This document shows, piece by piece, positions 25,842-35,156 of a DNA stretch of 64,000 nt. This DNA comes from Rhododendron vialii (taxonomy: Eukaryota > Streptophyta > Magnoliopsida > Ericales > Ericaceae). Position numbers and translations under genes: made by a program. The number at the start of each line of letters is the position of its first letter. Position 1 is the first letter of the stretch. The stretch lies in assembly GCF_030253575.1 (NCBI RefSeq), contig NC_080562.1:41641852-41705851 (forward strand), given 5' to 3'. Under the pieces are notes generated by a model, which made no database searches, was not told the origin of the DNA, and worked only from the letters and a program-made list of their open reading frames with translations.

Positions 25842-26738
25842 ATCTTAGGTCCCTGCAGTGCTTCCAAAGCACTGCAATGTGCAGCCACCTCAAACTACAC
25901 CGTTTTGACTACAATAAGCTAATATTTTCACCACATGGAACCAAGTCCTTCAAGATATTCTCAATTTACTTTGCACTTTTATTCCTTTTTTGAGATTTTT
26001 TTTTAAATTTAAATCAATTTAGTTTAAAAACTCTGGCTCCATGCTTTCTAACTTTTTGTCTAAAACTTTTTTTTCAATAATTTTTACTCTTCGTAACTTT
26101 TTATTTAGTTTTTCGTCGTAACTTTTGAGATCAATCATCCATGTCAACTAGATGAATCAGAGAAAAGAATTAAATATGGACTAATGTTGAAAAAAGTTTA
26201 TGTAGGACGACAATTTAGACATAATTGAGGATTGTATAATTTCGTGTAGTCTTATAAAATTTAATTTCACTTGAATATCTGTAAGTGCTTGATCCAATTA
26301 TCTAACTTCCATTCAAAATTGAGGATTCTAAATTCTTAATCAAAAGTAAGTTCATTAGATCGAGCACTTACAGTTATCTAATCAAGCCGGAAATTGTACG
26401 AGGCTACTCGAAAACTATTTTTAAATTAAATATTAGCTCGGATAAGTGACTAATATAGTCAAGCTTTTTTGTGTGTGTAAATCGAACAACTTATCTTTTT
26501 CGAAAATCGGGCCTCTCTTCCAACACCCAACAGACGATACTTTGTTTTTAAGATAAATTAATTAAAATTAAGAAAATCTGAAAATAGGTAAAAGTGCAAA
26601 GTAGATGAGAATATATTGAAGGACTTGGTTCCATATAGTGCAAATATTCATTTTGTGGAGTGAAAACGGTGTAGCTTGAGGTGGCTGCACATTGCAGTGC
26701 TTTGGAAGCACTGCAGAAGCACTGCAGGGACCCAAGAT
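25842..26738. mobile_element. ~0.9-kb element with long (~150 bp) terminal inverted repeats
   Basis: The left end (gatcttaggtccctgcag, then tgcttccaaagcactgcaat and gtgcagccacctcaa) is mirrored at the right end, which runs through ttgaggtggctgcacattgc to ctgcagggacccaagatt. The arms continue past tccttcaa/ttgaagga and gcacttttat/gtaaaagtgc. The right arm carries an extra copy of gaagcactgcag. The middle is AT-rich with no ORF, so the element is non-autonomous, of Mutator-like or foldback type. No obvious target duplication. Confidence 0.7.
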
Positions 26739-28676
26739 TGGGAATGAGACTGCAAGTGGAATGCTAAGGGCTCGTTTGGCATGCCCTCGTATTAACGTAG
26801 TTGCTTAAAATCTGAACGAATTTGAACACTAACAAGACGGCATACCAAATAAGGCCTATGCAAGGATCAAGAATATATTTGGGTGTACAAGTTTATAAAG
26901 TAAGATAAGGGCTTGTTTGTTGGGGGTATGTATTATTTGGGTGGATAAGCAATCCACCCGGAGGAATAATCTTCTTCTTCTCGTTTAATCCGGTGTTTGG
27001 TAGCGATTGAGAAGGTGGATAAAATAGTCCCCTTCCTCCCGGGCTAATTAATTAACTTTTCATACGGAAGACTAAACTCTGCGGCTGATTCTTTCGAGGG
27101 TAATTTTTCATGAACCTTACTGGACCATATAAGTATATCAGTTATTCTCGTTGATTTGAAATCGAAATCGAACTGTCCTGTTAAAAGGAAAAATATTGTT
27201 GATCGAGCCAGGACTGGCAAAAAGAATTCCCACAATTCCGATAAAAGGAGGCCAACTTTTTACAGTGCACCTTTGAACTTGTTTATTAATTCATTTTCTG
27301 GATGAATGAGAATTTGGTTAATGTCATACTACTATTTTTTCCCCCTCTAATGCAAAATATACTTTCTACCAACCATGCACATGACAATATACAAAATTAA
27401 TTGATTACTAGCTACAATTATAATTTAGCGTTGATTTTAGGAGTTGATCATGACATAAATGTTCTATTTTTTATTTAATAATAATAAAAAAGGACCAATC
27501 TTTCTATGCTTTTGTATGCGATCACTTTCAAAGATCATAATCTCATCCTGCTAAGTGCTACCTGACTTACGTGAGCAAGAAATGAACGTACGTTTCTCTC
27601 TGTTTTCAGTCATTGATCGTTTTTAAAAAATTGTGCCAATTAACATTTGTATTAAAAGATGCAATTTATGTTCTCAATATTTTTTGATATTTTTCATGCA
27701 CCTCTCAAAAGATCTCAATTAGAATTCCTAGCTAGTTGGTGTAAGAAAATTTGGGAAATTATTTACAAGAACATGTTATTTTTGTATCCCAACGTAGGCA
27801 CAACTTTAGGAAAAAAAAACTACTGACTTGGGACGGCGAGAGTATATATGATCATATGTCATTATGTCCACGCATGTTTAATCAACAAGTGACATTAATT
27901 TTCATCAAGTCCATAGCAATCTGACTAAAGAATGTCGATATATAATCGGTAAATACTGTAGCTTCTTCTTTTTTTTTCCCTCAAGCCCATGGCACTCGGA
28001 CTACGATTCATATTTTTTAAATACTTATTTTTCACTTTACGAGATAAGTCATTCTCTCATAATACATCACATTTAATTCAAAAAATAAGTATTTAATTTC
28101 TCTTATCGGAACGGGGCCTAAGAATATTGGTGTTTATTAATTCGAAGGATCAACATATGTTTTTACTTTTTTACAGCGTGTACGCAAGTAATGGGACATC
28201 CTTCAATTTCCTTTTCTTTAAGCTAAATTTAAAGGAAAAGTTCTATACAAAACGTGTTTACGAAATTTCTAGGAAAGTTCAGTCATGCTTAAGAAGTAGA
28301 AAGAGGAACACATGCGTGTGACATTCGCCAAAAAGGAAACATAGTTTTTATACGTCAATTGTTTTTACAATCAATCGATGCCCGGATCAATTTGCCTGTA
28401 CATGACGTTGATAACATTCACGATCAAATAAACTTGAGTGAACATATGATTTTTTTTGTTGGTGATGCGAGTTTGAGAGATTGTATATCTAAAGAATTTC
28501 ACCCATATAGATCGAGGCCGGAAAATATAGGACGAGCATGTCAAAATCAAGAACAAAAATTCTCCACTTTCCTTGACATAAATAAATAAGACTAAAAAGC
28601 TCTTGTTCAATACCTCACCTTATTCCTTCTCATGGTAAAACCATAGCAAAGTTACGAGACATCCTTTAAAAGTATA
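26739..28676. other. AT-rich gene-free stretch
   Basis: No gene or clear repeat. A weak match to the hAT-type MITE seen at 35584 and 40040 (gagataagtcat... ending atcggaacggggcc) occurs at 28020-28118. The rest shows nothing I can support. Confidence 0.4.
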
Positions 28677-28686
28677 TATCATATAT

Positions 28687-29065
28687 CAGTCAGTCTCAAA
28701 TGAGAAAGTCCTTATTTTAGTTAAAATGCGAACCTCCTCATTTCTTCCATTTTCCGATCGAATTTCGATGATCCAAGCCGCTCAATGTGTTCAGAACGTG
28801 ATTTTAAGGGAACCCACAAGAAATCGGCAAAAAAAATGACCGGGAAGGGCTTCATTCGAGCAGTTTTTGTTTAAACCGTTCGATAAAAAACAAACAAAAA
28901 CTGCTCGGATGAAGCCCTTCCCGGTCATTTTTTTTGCTGATTTCTAGCGGGTACCCTTAAAATCACATTCTGAACACATTGAGCGGCTCGGATCATCGAA
29001 ATTCAATCGGGAAAAGGAGGTCCGCATTTTATTAAAATGATGTGGTCCTTACGGGAGACGGACTG
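28687..29065. mobile_element. Long-hairpin MITE with 10-bp target duplication (Mutator-like)
   Basis: A 379-bp near-palindrome. The ends cagtcagtctc/gagacggactg are flanked by identical 10-bp repeats tatcatatat (28677-28686 and 29066-29075). The inner arms pair very well (gaagggcttcattcgagcag with ctgctcggatgaagcccttc) around a loop near 28880. The 9-10-bp duplication fits Mutator-like elements. No coding content. Confidence 0.85.
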
Positions 29066-29095
29066 TATCATATATACCTATATAGTTCATTCATA

Positions 29096-29385
29096 ATATT
29101 TTGGTATCTTTTCGTAACTTTTTTTCTAAAATTTGTAACCTTTCAGCAATAGGATTCATAAATTATCACTATGATTCATAACATTTTGGTGCAATTCGTA
29201 ACTTTATAGTACTAAAACAAATTAATCGTAACTTTTTCAGCAATAGAATTCGTAACGTTTAGGATACCTAATATTTTTGCAAGGATTATAACATTTTTTG
29301 TGTGTCTCGTAACTTTTATACCAAAATCGTAACTTTCAATAATACGATTCATAATATTTCCTCTAATCATAACATTTTGGGAGTG
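29096..29385. repeat. Irregular 'cgtaactttt' motif cluster
   Basis: About ten spaced variants of (c/a)gtaactttt or cataacatttt lie within 290 bp at uneven spacing of 20-35 bp. It is AT-rich and has no ORF. Confidence 0.45.
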
Positions 29386-29777
29386 CATATGATACACATT
29401 CAAATAGCATTTTCCTTAAATTTAATAATCTTAGATTTCAGTCAACGAAAAGGAAATGGACATTTTTTTCTTTGTTAGGAGTCTAGGACTGAAACAAACA
29501 TAGGAATTTTCTCACATACGTACTACTACAATTCCACCGCTCATGAAAGCACGGCCGGAAATTGGCCCAGAATGATCCGTTGCTATTATATTCGGAATCT
29601 AGCGACCTTTCCTGGTCAAGTTTTGGTTGTTTGCTTTCCAACGAAGGAAAAAGCCCCACTGGAAAGTGGTGCAGATTTTTCCAGACCACGTGTTCAGACG
29701 CAGGGCTGCATGTTTCTCGTGTCCGGGTTGGGTCCTACGTGTTAGTGCTGCGATTCACAACACAGCGTCGAATCAAC

Positions 29778-30174
29778 GGGTTAAGGTCCAGTCCAGTTGG
29801 CCTTAACATCCGGCCTGTCCCGGGCCTAAAAAAAAATGATCGGAATCATTCATTTTGTCGAGCTTATCGAGAACTCTAATCCTGCAATAGCTCATGTTGA
29901 TTGGATACCTATCAATACCTGCTCCAAATATTCAAAACACATTTATCTTAAAGCAAATGGGTGAGATCCAGTGTGCATAGTGTTTTTTTCCCAAGATAAA
30001 TTTGGCCCGATCAGGTATTGATCAGTATCTGATCAACATGAATTTTTGCAAGGTTAAAGTTCTTGATGAGCTCAACAAAATGAACGATTCCGATTATTTT
30101 TTTGAACTCGGGACAGGCCCGAAAATTCACATTGGACCAGACTGGATGTTAAGGCCAACTAGACCTTAACCCCC
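29778..30174. mobile_element. Foldback MITE, hAT-like
   Basis: The ends gggttaaggtc and gaccttaaccccc are flanked by aatcaac at 29771-29777 and 30176-30182. The arms share ttggccttaacatcc, ggcctgtccc and cattcattttgt/acaaaatgaacg. About 397 bp, no coding content. Confidence 0.75.
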
Positions 30175-30404
30175 AAATCAACATCCTCCCTTGTACGTTG
30201 CATACTTTCATGTGATGTAAAATGAAATTTGCAATAGAATTAATTTTGAAAAATTAGGTGATCGAATCAGTTTACGTGCATATTATTCGCAATATTTTAT
30301 TAACAATGTCGATTGTTGATTCCGTAAGTCTCAGGTGTTTAACAATTTTGCAAAAACATAGTAGAATGATGGAATATTTATGGAGGCTTGTTGGAAGAAC
30401 TGCG

Positions 30405-30769
30405 CTACTCACACAGAAAACTTAAACACAAATTTCACATAGATTTTTTTACGGGGCCCGTTTCGGATCCCGCAAAGATGATCCAAACTGCTCAATTTTC
30501 TTAAACCATTTGTTTATGCATTCCTTTAAAAAATTATTTCAATCGGATATGGTTAAGGGTTTTTTCAAAATTCGTAGGGGCAAACCAGTCAATTTCCCCT
30601 ACAAATTTTGAAAAAGCTCTTACTAGTATCCGATTGAAATAAATTTTTACAGGAATGCATAAACAAATATTTTTAAAAAATTGAACGATTTGGATCATCT
30701 TTGCGGTATTCGAGGTGGACCTCCTAGAAAATCTGTGTCGAATCTGTGCTTAATTGCATGTGTGAGTAG
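30405..30769. mobile_element. Foldback MITE
   Basis: The ends ctactcacaca/tgtgtgagtag enclose arms sharing cgcaaagatgatcca with tggatcatctttgcg, and tttatgcattcct with aggaatgcataaa. About 365 bp, no coding content. Confidence 0.7.
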
Positions 30770-31189
30770 ACTTTTCGTTGTTGGAATTATATTCACTGAG
30801 AAGAAATGTAGAATCATATTTCTATGTTGGAAATACATTTGTTCAGATAGATTCTGATATCCAATGAACTTAACTTTTAGCACAGACATTAAAATGCATC
30901 GAAAACTATAAAACAAATGGTTCGAATAATAGAATGAAATCGCGAGAGATTTGTTTAACATCACATAAAACAAGTGAAGTTGTAGGCATCTTGTACTTAT
31001 ATGCATTTGACAGAAGTCCAAATCTCATTAACTAAAACTAAATATATTCACTTTCGTGCAAAAAAAAAAAACAACACCACATAGAATGGTGGTAAAATTA
31101 ATGTTGGAACGAGAACGTGAAGAGAGGCTCTTGATTCCACCATAAATTGGTTCCCATCAGACTGAAGGTAAAATAATGTTGGAAGTGCC

Positions 31190-32445
31190 AGTGAATTAAT
31201 AGTGGTTGCGGTAGTCGTGACATTGGTGGTTGAGTGGAGGGGTACGTGGTGGTGGTGGAGATGCACTCATGGTGGAGTTGCATGTGGAGGATTGATAGTC
31301 GTGGCGTTCAAATTTCGGTGGCGGTTGTAGTGGTTAAAAGAAGGCGAAGGGGGTAGGATTGAGGTGCAATACCAATGGTAGTAGGTATTGTGTCAGTAGT
31401 GGTGATGAAGTGATGACAATATAGATATTCAAGTGAAGGTGGTGGAGGAGTTGTGTTGGGTGATAGTGTTTGTGGTGGAGGGGTGGTAGTACTGCTCTCA
31501 TTATATTTTTAGTGGTCTGCTTTTTACTCAATTTTCATAAATTAAACTTTATTATTTGTGTGGTTGGATTTCACCATCTTTTAGTATTTAAAAAAATTCT
31601 TTTTAACGATATATAATATGTCTTTATCTGATTTAAAATGAAAAAAATGCGAGCGTTTTATAGAAACGATTTATTTTACGACTCCTTGAGGGTAAAATAG
31701 TAATATATTATGATGTACAAATAATTTTGGATCAAAATTACATGGTCTAGAAAGTAAACTCGACAAGCTTTTTAATGGTTCAAACCTTGTGAAAATCAGA
31801 GTTCAGGAGAGTGTTTCAAACAAGCCGGCAAAGTTTGAAAAATTGTGGACTTTTTGCGCCTCAGGCACACTTTTTTGCGGCCCAGGCGCACTACGTTGTA
31901 CTTAGAAACCTCACAAATTTTCAAACTTCACAGGCTTGTTCCGAACACTTCCGAACTCGGATTTTCGCAAAGTTTGAACCGTTAGAAAACTTGTTGAGTC
32001 TACTTTCTAGCCCATATAGTTTTGATCCACTATTATTTGTATCTCAAAAGATATGACTATTTTACCCTCAATGAGTCAAAAAAATAAATCATTCCGGTAA
32101 AACGCTCATATCTCTCTCATTTTAAACCGGAACGAAACCTATTTTATATTGGTAAAAAGGATATTCGATGTACTAAAAGGTTATGGGATCGAACCATAAA
32201 AATAATAGATTTTGGTTTATGAAAGATTGGTCGAAAGAAGACCAATTCAAAGATCGTCGGAGCCAATAAGACAAAAACGTACACGATTTCTAGTTATATG
32301 GTTCTCTTTCATTTCTTAGTAGTTCTATAGAGTTGGTAAGGCCTTTCACATTTCATATCAAAGCACATAAAAACTTTTTTTTTTTTTTTTTTGAAGATCA
32401 CATAAAAACTGTTTAATCATCGAGATATGCCTAAGAAATACGCTT
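31190..32445. repeat. Single diverged copy of the 1.3-kb array unit
   Basis: 31190-31500 matches the GGT-rich part of the array unit (gtcgtgacattggtggttga, gtttgtggtggaggggtggt). 31573-32190 matches the palindrome, with its gcgcctcaggcaca core near 31860. 32195-32445 matches the start of the unit (cataaaaactgtttaatcat, atatgcctaagaaatacgct). Similarity is clearly lower than between array units, so this is an older solitary copy, permuted relative to the phase used here for the array. Confidence 0.8.
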
Positions 32446-33690
32446 TTAATAGGGAATCGGACATTGAGAATGAACTAAAAACAAATTCGCACATTGAGAA
32501 TCAGACTTACGAATTTAGAAATAACCCTTTCTCATACCACTTAAATAGAGAAGAATAAATACGTTAAATGAAATAACACAGAAACAGGTTTATTAAGATA
32601 CATGAACTAACAATTAAAGAGACTAATTTTTTTTCCTTCGTACGTATCAAGGTACATGGTACTAATGTGGAGATTTTATAAAGTCTATCAACTTCTTTTT
32701 ATCATTTTTCTTTTTATGAAACAATTTCCTAGGGTTCACAAGTATTTTATATAATCGCCAAGAGGTTTTCGGTCCAACGGTATCAAGGGTTGTACTTAGA
32801 TGCCAAGAGTAAAAAGGTCAGGAGTTCAACTCCTGTAAGTTGCTAATCTAATTAACTAGCCTAACGATACTAATTTTCACAGAGCGAAATAAAAAAGAAT
32901 TTTTATAATCCAATTACACGGAACGCAAAGAACTAAAATTATCAATAACGTATCAGATAGTTATTAATCAACCTAACGACTGGCTTTAAATTTGGACTAA
33001 CTTTTGCCTTTTGGCTTACATTTACATCTTCCTTCGTTGAAGAAAAGTCATAACGTCAGATCCAAAAAACACAAAAAGAAAAACATGCATAACGAAGAAA
33101 AGCCAATTTGCATAAAAGAAGCATTTTTTTATCCTCTTCACTTCACCTCTAACACACGGTCAATGTTTTTTTTTTTTTGACACGACACGGTCAATGTTTT
33201 GGAAAAGGTATTTTTCATACAAAAACAGGTAATAACACGAGGTTTCACCTTTTATATTTTGCCTGCAATTTAATCTTTAGTTTTTCTATAAAAATAAATA
33301 AATAAATTCAAGGATGGATATATGAGTTTGAGTAATAAATTGTTCCATTTCAATATAAAAACTTAATACAGTATGTTTATAAGTTTAGGATTTGTTTAAT
33401 TCATCTCACAGAATAATTTTTGAACAAGCTTTAATCGAGCCGATTGCGGGCCCAGTCCATCTTGATAGCTTAAGCTTTTTGATAAATTAGGTGTCCGATT
33501 TAGCTGAACTAATTCTGAAATCAATCACACCGTCCAATTATAGAGAGTAGCTCAAGCTTTTTGAATATCATAGAGCGGAAGCATTGTAGATTTTTAGTTG
33601 TAGCATATTTTAAACATGTCCAGTACAACTTGAACTCGTGAACCTGATATTTTAATGAGAATGAGTTCCGTCCAGCGAAGCGGACAAAGG
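32446..33690. other. AT-rich gene-free stretch
   Basis: No gene. A tRNA-like SINE fragment lies at 32757-32870; I see nothing else. Confidence 0.4.
32757..32870 (+). mobile_element. Probable tRNA-derived SINE fragment
   Basis: An A-box-like stretch (cggtccaacggtatcaaggg) and a B-box-like ggagttcaactcc with tRNA-like spacing. There is no folded acceptor stem, so it is not a tRNA gene. No tail or flanking duplication identified. Confidence 0.35.
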
Positions 33691-34058
33691 GAGTTTTTCG
33701 CTACCCATAGTGTGGGCCCTCACCGCACTTTTTTTGGGTAATCCGAACTGTACATCTTGTAGAGCCCGCAAAATAATATATCTACGCAAAAAATCAATTT
33801 GTCCGGACATTGATAGATGTGTCAAAAGTTGAGTTTCAGACGAAAATATGGACGGTATGGATCTGTCAACTGTTTTTTAAGTTAAACTATCCACGGCCGT
33901 CCATTCTTTCGTCTTAAACTCAACTTTTGACATACCTATCGATATCCGGACAAATTGATTTTTTGCGTGGACACATTATTTTGTAGGCCTTATATGATGA
34001 ACGGTTTGAATTACCTAAAAAAAACTAGAAAAGAGGCCCACGAGAGTGGCAAAAAATC
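33691..34058. mobile_element. Foldback MITE
   Basis: The arms share aaaaaatcaatttgtccgg with ccggacaaattgattttttg, and caaaagttgagttt with aaactcaacttttg. The weaker outer ends run from gagtttttcgc to ggcaaaaaatc. About 365 bp around a centre near 33870. A short ORF on its right arm is not a gene. Confidence 0.7.
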
Positions 34059-34142
34059 CATATTTTCCTCCGCTTCCAGAAATAATGTTTTCTCTAGTTT
34101 AATACATTTCTCATGCTCAAATTTTACCAATAAATAAACCTA

Positions 34143-34282
34143 GGGAAAATGACGGCCAAGGACGTGTTTGATAATTAATACCCTCCAAGGACATTTTCAG
34201 CATTAATAAATGTTCTTAAATGTTCTTAGCATGTCCTTGACGGGTATTAATTATCAAAACACGTCCTGGGCGTCATTTTCCC
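34143..34282. mobile_element. 140-bp MITE with 9-bp target duplication
   Basis: The ends gggaaaatgacg/cgtcattttccc are flanked by identical ataaaccta at 34134-34142 and 34283-34291. The arms share acgtgtttgataattaatac with gtattaattatcaaaacacg. The 9-bp duplication suggests a Mutator-like family. A truncated relative lies at 63153-63234. Confidence 0.85.
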
Positions 34283-34662
34283 ATAAACCTAAGAACAGAG
34301 AGGCGAAAAATAAAATAAGAATTAATAAAACTTGAAAAGTAGCAGGGTTGCATTGTAAAACTGTAGTGAGCTATTTTAGTAATTAATGGTTTAAATTTCA
34401 TCTTGATCCTACTAATTATAGTTGTTCATTATTAAAATGAACTAAATGTTAGATGAACGACTTGAATCATTCGTTACGGATTCCAAATCCAAAAGTAACG
34501 CCTTGAAGTTGTAGCCTTGCCATCCGTACGTTCGAGTGGTCCCTGTGTCTCCCTCGCAATAATTGTCTTCATACACTGAAATCTCCAACGCCACTCATCA
34601 GCCTCAACCACAACCCCATTCCTCCTTCCTTCTCCCCCCCCCCCCCCACATATCTTCTACTA

Positions 34663-34673
34663 TCTATATATCC
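34663..34673 (+). promoter_or_regulatory. Probable TATA box of the GGP gene
   Basis: tctatatatcc follows a C-rich tract and lies about 160 bp upstream of the uORF start, leaving room for a 5' leader beginning near 34700. A (GA)n run at 34747-34768 then falls in the leader. The position is inferred; no transcript evidence. Confidence 0.45.
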
Positions 34674-34830
34674 CCAGACCTTCTCATCCCCATAACCCCT
34701 ATCAAGCCAATTCTCATACAGGCTCTGTAATCACCGCTGGAGTGTAGAGAGAGAGAGAGAGAGAGAAAGAAAGAGCATATATATAGAGAGAGAGGGGGGT
34801 AAAACCCGGATTTGACAAGTTGCAGACATC

Positions 34831-35037
34831 ACGGCTATACGCGGAGTATTCTCACGGCCTCTAACAACGCTGCATGTCCTCCGCTGCGTGCGAAGACGCA
34901 AGGGTTGTGGTGTAATTGAGTCCAACCCTTCGCCGCACGGCGGACGCGGCGCCTTGCCTTCCGAAGGCGGCAGCCCATCCGACCTCCTCTTTCTCGCCGG
35001 CGGCGGCACCCGTATCTTATTAGAAGTACTAGTTTAG
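34831..35037 (+). CDS. Conserved non-AUG (ACG) uORF of GDP-L-galactose phosphorylase
   Basis: The open frame ACG GCT ATA CGC ... TAG encodes 68 residues. It contains the core GCGVIESNPSPHGGRGALP followed by SEGGSPSDLLFLAGGG, which I recognise as the peptide encoded by the ACG-started uORF in the 5' leader of plant VTC2/GGP mRNAs. In Arabidopsis and kiwifruit this uORF is reported to repress GGP translation when ascorbate is high. Here it ends 119 nt upstream of the main AUG, which is the usual arrangement. GC-rich codon use contrasts with the AT-rich flanks and supports selection on the frame. Its stop is followed at once by an (AT)n run. No in-frame AUG exists, so initiation at ACG or another near-cognate codon is required. 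Confidence 0.9.
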   Translation, partial: TAIRGVFSRPLTTLHVLRCVRRRKGCGVIESNPSPHGGRGALPSEGGSPSDLLFLAGGGTRILLEVLV

Positions 35038-35156
35038 GTATATATATATATATATATTTATATATTAGATTTGAAGCGTAATTCGTCTATTTTTATTTAA
35101 AAAGATCTGTGGGTCTAGTGGGTTGTTTTGTATTTTTGGTGAAATAATTCAAGAAG

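Noticed and set aside
34731-35009. 92-codon minus-strand frame upstream of GGP
   Set aside because: Antisense shadow of the conserved uORF; the plus strand carries the recognised peptide.
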